This document shows positions 23,645 to 36,667 of a stretch of 64,000 bases of DNA, in pieces (the first letter of the stretch is position 1; every line of letters starts with the position of its first letter). Under the pieces are notes generated by a model. The model did not search any database. It saw only the letters and a list, made by a program, of their open reading frames with translations, and was not told where the DNA came from. This DNA comes from Eucommia ulmoides (lineage: Eukaryota; Streptophyta; Magnoliopsida; Garryales; Eucommiaceae): positions 16,790,410 to 16,854,409 of the forward strand of contig CM028329.1 of NCBI GenBank assembly GCA_016647705.1, in the 5' to 3' direction. Made by a program: the position numbers and the translations under genes.

Positions 23645-23824
23645 CTTGAGCTCTTTAATCTTGTCCTGGAGATTTAAGTTTAACTCCTTGAGTTTCTGGG
23701 CTTTGCCACATAGCTAAGTGACCATTAGAATAGCATCAACCAAGATAGCAGCATTATCGTTTTTTGGAGGCCTGTCAGGCTCAAGCAGAGAACCCAGGGG
23801 TACACCTTCTCCAAGAGAAACAAC
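23645..23824 (-). pseudogene. Captured bHLH transcription-factor exon (ILR3/bHLH104-like, subgroup IVc)
   Basis: A 180-bp, 60-codon segment is bounded by an acceptor (TTATAG) and a donor (AAG followed by GTGA) and is in phase 0 at both ends. It reads LGSLLEPDRPP, then NDNAAILVDAI, then KAQKLKELNLNLQDKIKELK: the end of helix 1, the loop, helix 2 and the adjoining leucine-zipper helix of plant bHLH proteins of the ILR3/bHLH34/104/115 group, which regulate iron homeostasis. The basic DNA-binding region is absent. A TAG stop at 23714-23716 breaks helix 2 where a Gln is usual. It lies wholly inside the CACTA element and was therefore most likely captured. The family call is from memory of the conserved motif. 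Confidence 0.75.
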
Positions 23825-24006
23825 CTATAAGTTAATAAGTCAAATAGTAAAAATAAATAAAAGTGCAATAATGGGAAATGGTGGCTACTGAATTCTACAA
23901 TTTCTGTCACATTAATGTGCAAATTTATTCAAGACTCAAGTAATACCCCCCCCTCCCCCAACCCATATACTCATTCAGAGTGGCTAGTGACGTAAAAGGA
24001 GTTTAC

Positions 24007-24064
24007 TTGCTTCTCTAGCTCCCTAGCCCTAACCTCTGCTTCTTCTCGTTTTTGCATGACGAAG
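24007..24064 (-). pseudogene. Putative second captured exon
   Basis: A 58-bp segment between an acceptor (CTACAG) and a donor (CAA then GTAAAC) reads FVMQKREEAEVRARELEKQ, a highly charged helix. It ends in phase 0, which matches the start of the bHLH exon downstream. I do not recognise the source gene, and it is not a part of ILR3-type proteins that I know. It may derive from another gene, giving a chimeric transcript. Confidence 0.4.
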
Positions 24065-25014
24065 CTGTAGAGAAATCAGTCATAATGACTATACAGAACA
24101 AGGAACATCAATATGCTAAATCAAATATGAAGCTGCAGTTTTAGCTATTGGTATTCTTGTAACATATCAAGCTGTAGTTTTAGCATAAGTCAATTAAATC
24201 AAATACCAAATAAGCATTGACCATCTATATATAGTGAAACAATAAAGTTCAACAATACATCCTATATAGCAAGCACAATAAAGTGGGAAAAAAAAAGAAG
24301 CCACAGCTAACCAAAAAATTGTGATAAATAAAAGCTCTGGCCTCCCAAGAAAAAACTTCCATAGACAACCCTTCTTTCAAAGCTCATCATCATTTTCCCT
24401 GCACAAGAAAACCCATTATATATACAATCTCAACCAAAAACAGAACACATGCAATTAAATCAATTAAAGACGGTTCAAGAAATTAAACCAATTAAACCAA
24501 GAAATTGTGATCAAGAGGACTTGTGCTAACATTCAACGGTTCAATTTGAGCCAATTAACGACTACGAGAAAGATAATAAGAACTGATTGATAGCTTATAA
24601 CATAAAAAATAAAACAGAAATATGGGAATATAAATTGGAAACAGAATAAAACTAGGGAACATAACAGAACTGAATGCATGTCCACAGCAGTAGAATTTCA
24701 GAACATAAAATCAGGGTTACCAAATCCACAGATCGGACAAGTTATCCATAGATCAGACACGAGATTGCAGATCGGCTGCTAGGGCTGAACCTGAAGAGAA
24801 TCACATTGAAACGCCACAATTTGAAAGCAATTGAAATAAAAAATCAACAAAAGAGTGTATAAAATTTGATTCACAATTTAAGAGATGTTACATGTTTCCA
24901 CAAACACAGAAGAAAATTGAGAGAAGATGTTACATGTGAATCATCATCGCCAACGACTTAACACCGTTGAACCCAAGAATACACCGACGAACAACACTAC
25001 CGAAGTGAACAACA

Positions 25015-25180
25015 CAACGAATTTCAATGGCTCAGATCTGCTCAAACAATACATCGCCAAACACCACCACCATGGCTTAGATCTGCTCAAAGGAATAGGA
25101 ATCGCCATCGTTAGCCACTCAACACCATCGAACCAAACAATACACCGCCAAACACCACCACCATGGCTCAGATCTACTCA
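25015..25180 (+). repeat. Short tandem duplication inside the CACTA element
   Basis: The phrase caaacaccaccaccatggct, followed by cagatct-type sequence, occurs twice about 93 bp apart (near 25058 and 25151). It creates a spurious 94-codon frame. Confidence 0.7.
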
Positions 25181-25684
25181 AGGAAGCATAAATCGTCATC
25201 GCGATGGCTAGAGAAGAGAGAACGAAGTGAAGGTTCAAGACGAGAGTGAGAGATCTCAAAGATTTCGAAATTGAGAGAAATCTCAGTGATGGCAATGGTG
25301 TGATGGCGATTTTGATTTCGAGATCGATGGCGATTTCGATGGAGATTTCGGGATTGAGAGATTTTGAGATCGAGAGAGAGGCTTCGATCAATCGCGCGCG
25401 CGAGAGAGAGAGAGCGGCTACTAGGGCAGAGAATGGAGAGATGTCAAATTTAAGAGGGAAGGAAAAAGAGGAAGGAGTTTTTATTATCCCAGTTAAAATC
25501 AAAATTGTGATATAAGTCACTTACATACTATCATGATTAATTAAAATTATGAGATAAAAAGTTTTTTCTATCACATAATTTTTTTAACCGAGATTAAATA
25601 TCATTTATAGTGTTATAATCACTGTTTTTTCAAAAACTGAGATAAATTATATTTATTAAGCGTGATAGAAAGGTTGTAGTGTAG

Positions 25685-26283
25685 CACTTCCAGGTGCTAC
25701 CCAATCCTAGATATGGCCAAATTCTATTGGTCGGGTTTGGGAACCATTTTTGGTGTATAATTCGGCCAAAAACTTGGTGAGGTGGCCAATTCTATTTTAC
25801 GAAAATAATTTAAAATTGAATTTTAATCTTTTTAAAATGACTTTTTTTTTTTTTTAAATGATTTTTTTTTTTCGGTGACACTTAGCCCAATACGAGAGCC
25901 AACATGATTCTAAAAAGAATAATTAACCCACTAAGTTCCGTTCTTTTAAACCCTTTGTGATGTTTAGGTGGCAATCTTATTTATTTATCTATGTGAGAAT
26001 CTTATGTCGTTGTTCTCCTATTGCCAGTATCATTATTCTTATGGTTCCATTTTTAGAGTTGGGTTAAATACTCTTTGCCTGTAGCCATCTAAAGGTAACA
26101 TCCGTTGTCTTTTAAAATGGGAAAAAATCATTGGTATTTGCTTAAGCTTTCCTCCCGACTTGAGAATCTTGATGACAGGATTGCCTATCCTCTTTTGGAT
26201 AACATAACTTTTGCTTCCTTACTACATGTTCTTCTTTATAGTACTCTTGACCTCCTTTCATGAGTTCTCAAGCATTTATGATC
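25685..26283. other. Intergenic DNA between CACTA and Copia insertions
   Basis: AT-rich, with T-runs near 25840-25870. No feature recognised. Confidence 0.35.
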
Positions 26284-26288
26284 TTAGG

Positions 26289-28660
26289 TGTTGGTCTAGT
26301 AAACTATCCAAGAGGGTGAATTGGGTAGTTTTACAAATATCAGAGTTTATAACAATTCAAAAATCAAATAATTAATTTTATCTTAAAATTAATTATTATC
26401 TTTATAGCAGTGAATATGTATTATCAACTAGGTGTATACCAAACAACAATATAAATAAAATAAATAAAGCAGTATACCACGATATATCCTAGTTCACCAA
26501 GCTACTCTTGGCTAATCCAATCCTCCGAGCCCCATGGAGATTCGCACCCACTAAACTCAAGATCCCTTTAAAAGTATGAACCAAACCCTTACAAAGATTG
26601 TTTTCACAAGCTCAGAATCAATCTTTAGAAATTCTTTTTCCTAAGCTTAGGAATAACCTCTACTTTTACAGGCTCAAGAATAACCTATACTTTTTACAGG
26701 CTCAAGAATAACCTAATTCTTTTTATACCTTAAACTAAATAATCAAAACCTCACAAAAATACTCCAACTTTCCTTTTCTTAGGTAAGGATGAAACATTTA
26801 CAAAATCACTCACAAATTCAATCAATGAAGAATCAACACCTCAATCTCTTTATCGGAAGAGATTGAAACCCAGCTACCCCTGATTAGATACTCCCAATAG
26901 TATCTAATTCGCACACAACTCACCAATTACAATAAATTGATAAGTTATTCCCACTCGGAGTTTCTACCACCTTAAATCAATTTAAACTCAATTAAAGTCC
27001 CGATATTTACTAGTGATAGAATTAATGTGAGGAAACCAAAATCTGATTATAAAAATAATGTGGATAGCACAAAATTGAGCACGTAATCAGATTATCACAC
27101 AAATCATTTTAAAAGAATTTTTATGCTTTTAAAGTTAAAAAACGATTTCTCATACAATCAATTAACCAAGCAAGCAATAACAGTAATAAACTCAATTAAG
27201 AATATGTTTGGAATACTTTCACCAAGAAAATATAAATTTGATTATGATAGATACGAGTAGCACACAAATAAGTATGTAATAAGATTTTCACCAAAAATTG
27301 TTTTAAAATATTTTTATGCAATTTAAAATTCAGAAAACGATTTTATCAAGATCTTATCAATCAAGCAAATATAGAAAAATAGCTATGCAATAAAGATTAA
27401 TAGCTTAAAAAGATCTCACTAGAATAACACTGAAGAATTATAAATTGAAACGCTAGACAACTCAAATCGGTGACACTTACATAATCAACGCTTTAACTCA
27501 AGAACTCCTCAATAATTGATCTCACAATTTTATCTTTCAAAATAATATCAGAATGATGAATCTTATAAAAACTTATAAACTAAATAGTTCTTGATATTGT
27601 ACACTTAACATGTGAAATCCGCATATCTACTTATAGCCACTTGAAACAAGCCCTATAACGGTTAGTTTCCACAAGATAAGTAACTAAAAAGTACCTATAA
27701 ACCTCATATATTGATTCCTTTCATTTTAGGTATATTTGATTTAATCATAACTTTCAAAACATCTAAATTAGTCCCTCAAATATTTTTCAAACTCAAATCA
27801 ATAGGATAGAAAAAAATTAAATGTACCAATTTAAGAAATACTTCAAATATATATACCATATCAATAGGAATATTTAAATTAGAGTATCATATCTATAAAA
27901 TATCCATATCCCTAAAATTTCTCAATTAAGTAAACAAATAACGGCTAATATTTAAATCAAAATCCACAAAATCCTCAAAATCCAAAATTGGCCATCAGTT
28001 GACAAATACACATCCATCGGTCAACCGCCCAATTCAGGATGTAGCCCAAGCCAGAATTCTATCGTCATAAGTCGACTTACCTGTCGACCTAGAGATACAA
28101 AGATTTCATCTTTTAAGCATAGGTTGACCTACCGGGAGATTCAGAGACTTTTTCTTTTAAGCACAAGTTGACTTACCTATCGACTGCCCATGCTGGAACT
28201 CTTCTCCTTAATTATTTTCTTTGATATTTTTACCCCCTTAACTGATTTTTTTTCTTGGTTAGCTCCACTAAAATCTTAAAATCAATTTTAATCAATTATC
28301 TTTATTTCTTTTTCAATTACACATAGGAGCAAATAATTTCACTAATTAGAATTCTATCAAAACAAATATAAACATAAAATTATTTTCGTATTTTGTGTGA
28401 TTCTAATCGAGATACATTATGAGTAAAAATATATTAGAGTTGTTTTCACCTAAATTCTTCAGAATCTTCAATCTCTTAGTATCCGTCTCTGCATCCTTCA
28501 CAATTTCTTCATCATATTATCTTCTCTGTATTGTCTCTGCATCCTTTACAGTTACTTTATGATGTAGTCTGTAACTCTTTAAACTGAAATACTCAATAAA
28601 CATATTAGTTCCACAAAAAATATCAACATTTAATTGTTCATAAAAATCTTAGGATCAACA
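26289..28660 (-). repeat. 3' LTR of the minus-strand Copia element
   Basis: 2372 bp. Co-linear with 31061-33435 throughout. It contains the GTCGAC/GTTGAC-rich segment at 28000-28170. Confidence 0.92.
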
Positions 28661-29849
28661 ATCTTCTCATTTTTTACGATGACAATTAACTTTGATGTTT
28701 TCTTCAAAATAAAATATAACCATACTCCTTCTAAATCCGAGGATGGGTTTTTAACTCTTTAAAACACAATCATGAAGAATTCTCAACTAAGCTTAATCAT
28801 GAAGATAATCAACAAAGCACAAACTTCAAAATGATAAATAATTCTAACTCACCAAATAACTCTAACTCCCCCTTAAGATATTCAACAAGATAATTTAAGC
28901 TCCTCCTTGAGACATTCATTAAAACATCAACTAATTCTCCCTCTTTGTCATCTAAAAAACAATTGGGGAGGGGGGAACACAAAAAAACACTACTCTAGGC
29001 AAATATCATTATGCCTAGGTTATACCAAAAATATCATTCTAAGAATACAATCTTCCTCTATATAATTAAAAATGAGCAAATTCATGTATATATGAATAAT
29101 CATAACATTTCAGCAATGTAGCATGATATCAATTAATATCTTCCTAGAATTTAGAAACATGTGATCTTTAACGCACTAGAATAGAAAGCATATCTCAATG
29201 AAAATTTACCAACATAAATCTAGCACATGCATAAATATAGATAAATGCATATTTCTCTCATAAAATTTCAACTCTCTTTTAGAATAATAATTATTTTACA
29301 GAACAAGAGATATTAGTTGTATGTCAAACACTTAATGCCTATATTTTCACATGCAACAGGTTAAAATGTCATATATATTCTGGTGATCGTATATATGATA
29401 TCAAAAGTAGATTAATGCGATCTCATAAAATGATACCAATCATGTAAGCTTAAATTCATATGGGACGCCGACAAGTAAGATCATGATTAATACTGATTTT
29501 ATCAAGTATTTCTTAGTGATAAATATTTCATCAATAAACCAGTATTAGCTAACAATATAATTCCACGTAGGCATATAATCAGAGCATGATTAGTCTAGAT
29601 CAAATAAATCATTATACACTATCATGCATTTTAATAATTCAAGGTGAGCTCAATTCAACTTAATTCATTTTCTAAATCACGTAACATGTTTCAAAATCAA
29701 ACACATGATAACTACTCGTTATAAGCACATTATAAAAACATGTTGATACACTTTAACTAAATATGATTCTCATAATCACCATGTAATGTTTCTAAGACAA
29801 CAAATAACGCATCATTTAAAATAAGTCTTAGAAACCATTACCAATTTAC
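28661..29849 (-). other. Noncoding 3' interior of the Copia element
   Basis: On the minus strand the segment contains GATGACAAAGAGGGAGAATT (about 28930-28955) and a second AAGGGGGAG phrase (about 28865). These purine-rich phrases are typical of the region after pol in SIRE/Maximus elements. pol itself has been deleted or was never present. Confidence 0.6.
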
Positions 29850-30990
29850 CTATTTGGCAACTCGAGAATCTCTCTCTTTAACAAATTTAATAAATTTAAA
29901 CCACGAGGGATTAGGAGTACCTTTTATATCTTTCGGGACAACTTTATTTTTTACCTCATTTGTTGCTTTGGGTGCATAATTCCTCTTAGTCTGTCTGTAT
30001 CCTTTCAATTTTTTATTATTGTCACTTGATTTACTGATATTTTCATTTGCTTGTGTCACTTGTGGCTTCCTGGTGATGTTCCATCTTGCCTTTGACGAAT
30101 CTTTTCTCTTTGCACATTTCGTTCGTGGCTTCTTTCTAATTTGACATTCTGTCTTTGGTCTATCTTTTTGCTTTACACGCGTCGCTTGTAGATCTTTCGT
30201 GACTTCCTGTTTTAACTTTGATATAACTTCTTTGTTCGATCCTTCAGGTCCACTTCCGATATTATGTAATTCTGCACAAGACATTTCAATAGTTCTATTC
30301 GGTATCCATTTCATTTTAGATCCGTCCTTATTAGATATAAACTTATGGTTCCGAAACAGACATAATACTTCAAAATGCCTAATCCTATTATAATAACATC
30401 TCAAATCCAATTTACAATAGAAAGCACGATATGTAAAATAAGAATCATTTCTAACAATAGCCACATAATTATCACTGGCTTGTGATTAAGGATGAGACGA
30501 TGAAACATATCCACTTTGCCTACAAAAATCATTTTCATAATCTCTCGAAACAGAATTAAGGTCAGATTTTGATTTTTTAAAATTTTTCTTAAGTAAATCA
30601 ATTTTAGAAACAAGATTTGACATTTGCTTAGAAATTGTATCAAAATTATTTTTCAAAACTTTGTTTTCATTTTCAAGATAATCCACTTTAGAGAGCAAAT
30701 TATTAATTTCAAAAACAACATCCGAAAATTCTTTTGTACCAATCATCCAAATGCACTTTAAATTTTCGGACACTTTTTCTACCATTTTCAAAAGAATCAA
30801 TTTTTCTTTTTAAACTCAAGCTCTCTTTAACAAAAAGTAGTGTAAAAAAAAGTAATTTTTTCATAACAATATGGACATTTTCATTATCATCATCTCCATC
30901 ACTACCACAAGAATCACAAGAATTATAAACCATATTTTCATACACAAATTTATCACTATCAGAAGAGGATACATAAAACACATCATCCAT
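29850..30990 (-). pseudogene. Copia gag remnant (SIRE-like), broken
   Basis: The frame opens about 70 bp inside the primer site with MDDVFYVSSSDSDKFVYEN. A frameshift near 30790 leads into a coiled-coil segment (LLSKVDYLENENKVLKNNFD) that is interrupted by one TAA at 30486-30488. The same frame then runs on to 29850. It has a degenerate Cys/His patch (FYCKLDLRCYYN), then SKMKWIPNRT and a strongly basic Lys/Arg-rich C-terminus of about 130 residues. Coiled coil, knuckle and WxPK-type motif in this order match the second half of SIRE/Maximus gag. The N-terminal UBN2 capsid domain is missing. It probably supplied packaging functions at most. Identity is moderately certain. Confidence 0.6.
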
Positions 30991-31046
30991 GGTGTGTGCA
31001 CATGACCGTTTTAACTAGGATGGTAAGCCTAATCGAGTTAAAACCA

Positions 31047-31058
31047 GCTCTGATACCA
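31047..31058 (-). other. Primer-binding site, initiator tRNA-Met
   Basis: On the minus strand TGGTATCAGAGC begins 2 bp after the LTR end CCAACA. It is the perfect plant Copia site. Confidence 0.92.
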
Positions 31059-31060
31059 AT

Positions 31061-33435
31061 TGTTGGCCCAGTGAGCTACCCAAGAGGGGGGTAAATTGGT
31101 AAGTTTATAAATATCAGAGTTTATAACACTTCAAAAATTAAACAATTAATTTTATCTTAAAATTAATTATTATCTTTATAGCAGCGGATACGTGTTATCA
31201 ACTAGGTGCACACCAAACAAAAATATAAATAAAATAAATAAAGTAGCACACCACGATATATCCTGAATCACCAAACTACTCTTGGCTAATCCAGTCCTCC
31301 GAGCCCCGAGGAGATTCGCACCCACTAAACTCAAGATCCCTTTATAAGTAGGAACCAAACCCTCACAAAAATTCTTTTCATAGGCTCAGAATCAACCTTT
31401 ACAAATTCCTTTTCCCAAACTCAGGAATAACTTCTACTTTTTACAGACTCAAGAATAACCTATACTTTTTACAAGCTCAAGAATAACCTAATTCTTTTTA
31501 TATCTTAGGCTAAAGAATCAAAACCTCACAGAAACACTCCAACTATCCTTTTTCCTAGGCAATGATAGAACTTTTACAAAATCAATTACAAATTCAATCA
31601 AGGAAGAATTAACACCTCAATCTCTTTATCGAAAGATATTGAAACCCAACTACCCTAGATTAGATACTTCCAATAGTATCTAATCCGCACACAACTCACC
31701 AATTACAAGAAATTGATAAACTCTTCCCACTCGAAGCTTCTACCACCTCAAATCAAGTTAAACACAATTAATGTCCCGATACTTACTAGTGATAGAATTA
31801 ATGTGAGGAAACAAAAATCTGATTATAAAAATAATACGAGTAGCACAAAATTGAGCACGTAATCATATTATCACACAAATTGTTTTAAAAGAATTTTTAT
31901 ACTTTTAAAGTTCAAAAACGATTTCTCATACAATCAATTAACTAAGTAAGCAATGACAATAATAAACTCAATTAAGAATATGCTTGGAACACTTTCACCA
32001 AGAAAATATAAATCTAATTATGATAGATATGAGTAGCACACAAATAAGTATGTAATCAGATTTTCACCAAAAATCGTTTTAAAATATTTTTATGTAATTT
32101 AAAGTTCAGAAAACAATTTTATCAAGATCTTATCAACCAAGAAAATATAGAAAAATAGATACAAAATAAAGATTAATAGTTTAGAAAAATCTCACCAGAA
32201 TAACACCGAAGAATTATAAATTGAAACGCTAGACAGCTTAAATCGGTGACGCTTACACAATCAGCACTTTAACTCAAGAACTCCTCAACAATTGATCTCA
32301 CAATTTTATCTCTCAAAATAATATCAGAATGATGACTCTTATGAAAGTTTGTAAACTGAATAGTTCTTAATATTGTTAACTTAACATGTAAAATCCGCAG
32401 GTCTACTTATAGCCACTTGAAACAAGCCCTATAACGACTAATTTCCACAAAATAAATATCTAAAAAGTACCTATAGACCTCATATATTGATTCTTTTCAT
32501 TTTAGATATATTTGACTTAATTATAACTTTCAAAACATTTAAATTAGTTTTGCAAATATTTCTCAAACTCAAATCAATAGGATAGAAAGAATTAAATGCA
32601 TCAATTTAAGAAATACTTAAAATATATATACCATATCAATAGGAATATTCAAATAGGAGTATCATATCTATAAAATATCCATATCCCTAAAATTTCTCAA
32701 TTAAGTAAACAAATAACGGCTAGTATTTAAATCAAAATCCACAAAATCCTCAAAATTCAAAACTGGCCATCAGTCGATAGATACACATCCATCGGTCGAC
32801 CGCCCAATTCAAGATATAGCCCAAGCCAAAATTTCATTGTCATAAGTCGACTTACCTGTCGACCTAGAGATACAAAGATTTAATCTTTTAAGCATAGGTC
32901 AACCTACAAGAAGATTCATAGACTTTTTCTTTTAGGCCCAAGTCGACTTACCTGTCGACTACCCATGCTAGAACTCTTCTCCTTAATTATTTTCTTTGAT
33001 ATTTTCACCTTTTTAACCGATTTCTTTTCTTGGCTAGCTCCACTAAAATCTTAAAATCAATTTTAATCAATTATCTTTATTTCTTTTTCAATTATACATA
33101 GGTGTAAATAATTTTACTAATTAGGATCTTATCAAAACACACATAAACATAAAATCATTTTTGTGTCGTGTGTGATCCTAATCGAGATACATTAAGAGTA
33201 AAAATATATTATAGTTGTTTTCACCTAGATTCTTCGGAATCTTCAATCTCTTAGTATCCGTCTCTGCATCCTTCAGAATTTCTTCATCATGTTATCTTCT
33301 CTGCATTGTCTCTGCATCCTTAACAATTACTTCATGATGTAGTCTGGAGCTCTTTAAACTGAAACACTCAATAAACATATTAGTTCCACAAAAAACATCA
33401 ACATTTAATTATTCATCAAAATCTTAGGATCAATA
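31061..33435 (-). repeat. 5' LTR of the minus-strand Copia element
   Basis: 2375 bp, pairing with 26289-28660. It is followed on the right by the target duplication TTAGG. Confidence 0.92.
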
Positions 33436-33734
33436 TTAGGGGTAGCAAATCTTTTTTAGATTGATTCTTATCCATTTTGTCTTCCTAAATTCCCCTTAGT
33501 TTAGTTTTTAGTGGTTTAAGTTATTGTCCTTATCTTGCCTTTGTATATTCCTCTCTTTATCTCTTACAAGATTATTTAACTAAAGTATATTTTGATTTCC
33601 ATATTCGAGTATTCAAATGTTTGTTTGCTGTCATAATCTTTTACATTTGTCAAAAAAAATTGGAATATGGTAAGCATAATTTTAACAGGAATTTGGAACA
33701 ATCACTTTAGTAGTTTGTTATCCAGACTCGTCTA

Positions 33735-34183
33735 GATCAATTCCATCAAGTTCCGATATTTGAACTTTTTTAAGATCTCTATTAGGATTACCTAGGCCCT
33801 GTATGTTACCCAAGATTTATTCAACGCGATACATTTCTTCTGTCTGGAATTGAAGGCAACCGGCATGGGCCTTCCCAAGATGACTCAATGGAGGGAGAAA
33901 AAGTATTGGAGAATCAAGTGTTGGTTAATGACGACTAAGACATGTTGGTTTATCCCGGTATTGTTGAGAGAATCATCATTTTTTTTTACTTTGGTAACTA
34001 AGGACTCATACTGCCCATATAATCCCTGTAGTGAGCTTTGGGTAATGATCCCGATCTAGTTGGCCCAAGTCACTAGGTGTTGAAACACCTCTATGACTTA
34101 ATACTCAAATTATATAGACAACATAATTAAGTTAATTGCCTTCGTGTAACCACTCAGTGTTTAAAAACTTTCTAAGACCAGTC

Positions 34184-34252
<69 letters not shown>

Positions 34253-34930
34253 TCTTAACACGTACTTTCAGGATTTTACATTTTAGAGAATAAGGTAGTT
34301 TGAGTCAGTCTCGAGGTCTTTATTAAGTTTGTCCCTAACCTAAATACTTCTCCATTATTGGCTTGCATCTAATAAAGTCTCATTGTCTTTTTCTAATCTT
34401 GGCCATCTTCTCCTTTGAACAGAAAGATACATCCTAATCCTTTATTTTGAGTAGGTTTCACGAATTTCCAAAACTTTCACTGAAGAATCTACTATTTTTG
34501 GGAAATATCTCTGTCTATATAATTTCTTCTTAGAAATCCATATTCCTCGGCTCACCTGCCTTACCTTTTCAAGAATTTTTCTCTTCAACGAGGTCAGGTT
34601 CCAAAAATATCATTATCACTATTCTATCATAAATCTTCCAAATATTTCCTCCTTAAGTTGGTTGAGGAGGTCTTCTACAATTCTTCTATGGTTCCTTAAA
34701 CATTCCTGGGTTGGAACATATATAGAGATTCCACATCATGGCTCTTAGGTTTTCCTTCTAACTTTCTAAGATTTTATTATCAATTATCTCACAATCATCT
34801 GGTTGAAACATGACTTTCTTTTTAACATTACTTTAGATTATGCTCCACATTAAAGTTAAAATTATATTATCATAACTTTAATCTTCCCATGGTGTATAAA
34901 TTATAATACACAAGTCAACTTTTGAAGACC
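33735..34930 (+). repeat. Dispersed repeat, long copy B
   Basis: Co-linear with 20010-21030 (see that entry). It contains tagttggcccaagtcacta at about 34058 and ttggaacatatatagagatt at about 34710. The (TTA)n tract lies inside it. Confidence 0.7.
34185..34252. repeat. (TTA)n microsatellite
   Basis: About 22 uninterrupted TTA units. Confidence 0.95.
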
Positions 34931-35270
34931 AGAAACAGAAGTTTGAAACAAACTTTAGGTAGATAATACTACATTATATAACAGTAGGGTTACACCTTAG
35001 TCACTTACGAACATTGCTTAAACACCAAAATATCTTACTTAAGGAAAATTAGGAAAAGCAAAAGTAGATAGATATTTTAATACTTCCTTAGTCTACTACC
35101 TCGTCCTAGCTTAGTTTGTACATTCATTGACATTAATCACTCCAACTTGGATGAGATCTTAGACATGGTTCGGAAGGGAATAACACTGATCAGTATGGTG
35201 AACCATTCCTCCAAAGTGGTATTGGCAAAAGGCATGCGAGTTAAGTTGCAGAGACTGAGGATTAGGTTAG

Positions 35271-36667
35271 TGGTAGCAGAATATTACGTCGCTAACTTAC
35301 ACCACAAGTATATAGGTCAAGTTTTAGTATAGGTTGGGAGAGTAAGGGTATCGTGTTCATGGGGATTGATTGAGATTATTATCGAGTACTGTGATTATCA
35401 TAACCTAATTTTATCTAGGCGGTAAAAAATGTAATTTATAATTAATAATTACTAATACTAAGTTAGTTAATCTAACTATACTAATATTGCTATGAGATGA
35501 TTAAGGGAAGTAGATTGCCTAGGGATTAACTCCATTCACTTAAATGCGTTTGATTTCATTTTAGTTTACGTTAATGGCATTCGACTTAACCGACAATCTC
35601 GGTTCGTAAACTCACTCGCCACCTCTCCCGAGTATAAGACGAGTGAATACGTGACTTCACATCAACGAATAAGTCCTCCTCAATATCTTAACGATGCTAG
35701 GTCACGTGAGTCTCACCCCAACGTCATTGATTGCGTACTTTCTAACTCTCTCCCAGATTATTAGATCGTCGCGTTGTGTTTAACTTAGTCCAAATCCAGG
35801 ATTACCTCTCCCGAGTGTCAAACCCCGTATTCTCAATATATCATTCTAAGCATATAAACAATACAAGAATGATAAACACAATCAAACATCGAAGAACAAC
35901 CGCTAACGAAATACAATTCAATCAAACAACATATTCCTAAATTTATATTAATCTCTAAACAACCTATGTTTAGCTAACGTCCATAACCATATATACAATG
36001 TAAAATGAGCTAAACATGCTCAATAACTACCGAAATGAAGAAAATTAAAAAAAAAAAAAAAAACGAACGACCTAGCCGATATCCGAAGATTTGGCGCTAA
36101 AATTGTTGAACGATCAGTTCCTTCTTTTTCTTCTTCTTCTTCGGATTGTGAGCTCTCCCTCAAAAATCTCTCAACATCACCCTAAATATATGCTAAGGGG
36201 CTTAGGGGGTCTTAAAATCGGAAGAGAGAAGGAGAGGAAGGGATTTAGAAGGCTCAAAATATTAAAAAATATCTAATTTTGATTGCAGAGTGACCGCCGC
36301 GGCGATGAGGTACATCAGTTTAATCTTCGCCGCAACGGTGGAGGAAGCGGTGGGCTCAAGGACCTTTCTGCAATTTCACCGTCGCGGCGGTGAGTTTATA
36401 GCATCTTTAGGCCCCTCTCTGCATATTCACCGCCACGATAGTGAGCTGTTGTTCTGAACATTGTCTCCATGCTTGTTTTCCCACCATTCTTCCGCCGTTC
36501 TTGATCCGATTTCATCATTATTGATCCGTTTTCATACATTTTCACCCCACACACCTGATTTATACCAAAAAGAATAAAAATATATTAAAACATATAAAAA
36601 AAACTATAAAAATACTCTAAAACTTACAAAACTGATTTGGGAATAAATAGATAAATCACACCTATCA
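35271..36667 (-). mobile_element. Solo LTR, same family as the LARD-like element
   Basis: On the minus strand it begins TGATAGGTGTGATTTATC and ends TACCA, with shared internal phrases (CTAAAACTTGAC, GTATACGGGG-like sequence near 35830, and the CCGCC/GGCGG palindromes at 36289-36452). It lies between perfect GTTAG duplications (35266-35270 and 36668-36672). No internal region or second LTR exists, so it arose by LTR-LTR recombination. It is clearly diverged from the two LTRs at 11-17 kb and opposite in orientation. Confidence 0.9.

Larger units (their letters stand above)
22789..25681 (-). mobile_element. Non-autonomous CACTA (En/Spm) transposon
   Basis: The left end is CACTACAAGAAAAAATG and the right end is the inverted TTGTAGTG, the canonical CACTA terminus. 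Subterminal repeats of TATCACAGTT and its inverse crowd both ends (22810-22960 and 25490-25670), as expected for transposase-binding sites. The flanking triplets are gag and tag, a 3-bp target duplication with one change. At 2.9 kb it lacks the transposase and carries host gene pieces instead. Orientation is given by the captured exons and is otherwise arbitrary. Confidence 0.88.
26289..33435 (-). mobile_element. Complete Ty1/Copia element, non-autonomous, SIRE-like
   Basis: Two LTRs of about 2.37 kb (26289-28660 and 31061-33435) lie between perfect TTAGG target duplications (26284-26288 and 33436-33440). On the minus strand each LTR runs TGTTGATCC to GGCCAACA or its near equivalent; the outermost base pair of the right copy has mutated. 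The primer site lies at 31047-31058. The interior is only 2.4 kb and holds a gag-like gene followed by noncoding sequence, with no protease, integrase or RT. LTR similarity links it to the truncated Copia at 8295-18480. By eye the LTRs differ at about one base in ten. Confidence 0.93.

Noticed and set aside
25119..25520. 133-codon minus-strand frame in the CACTA element
   Set aside because: It consists of Ser/Ile/Leu-rich low-complexity sequence from GAGATTTCG repeats, with no family match and overlapping frames on the other strand.
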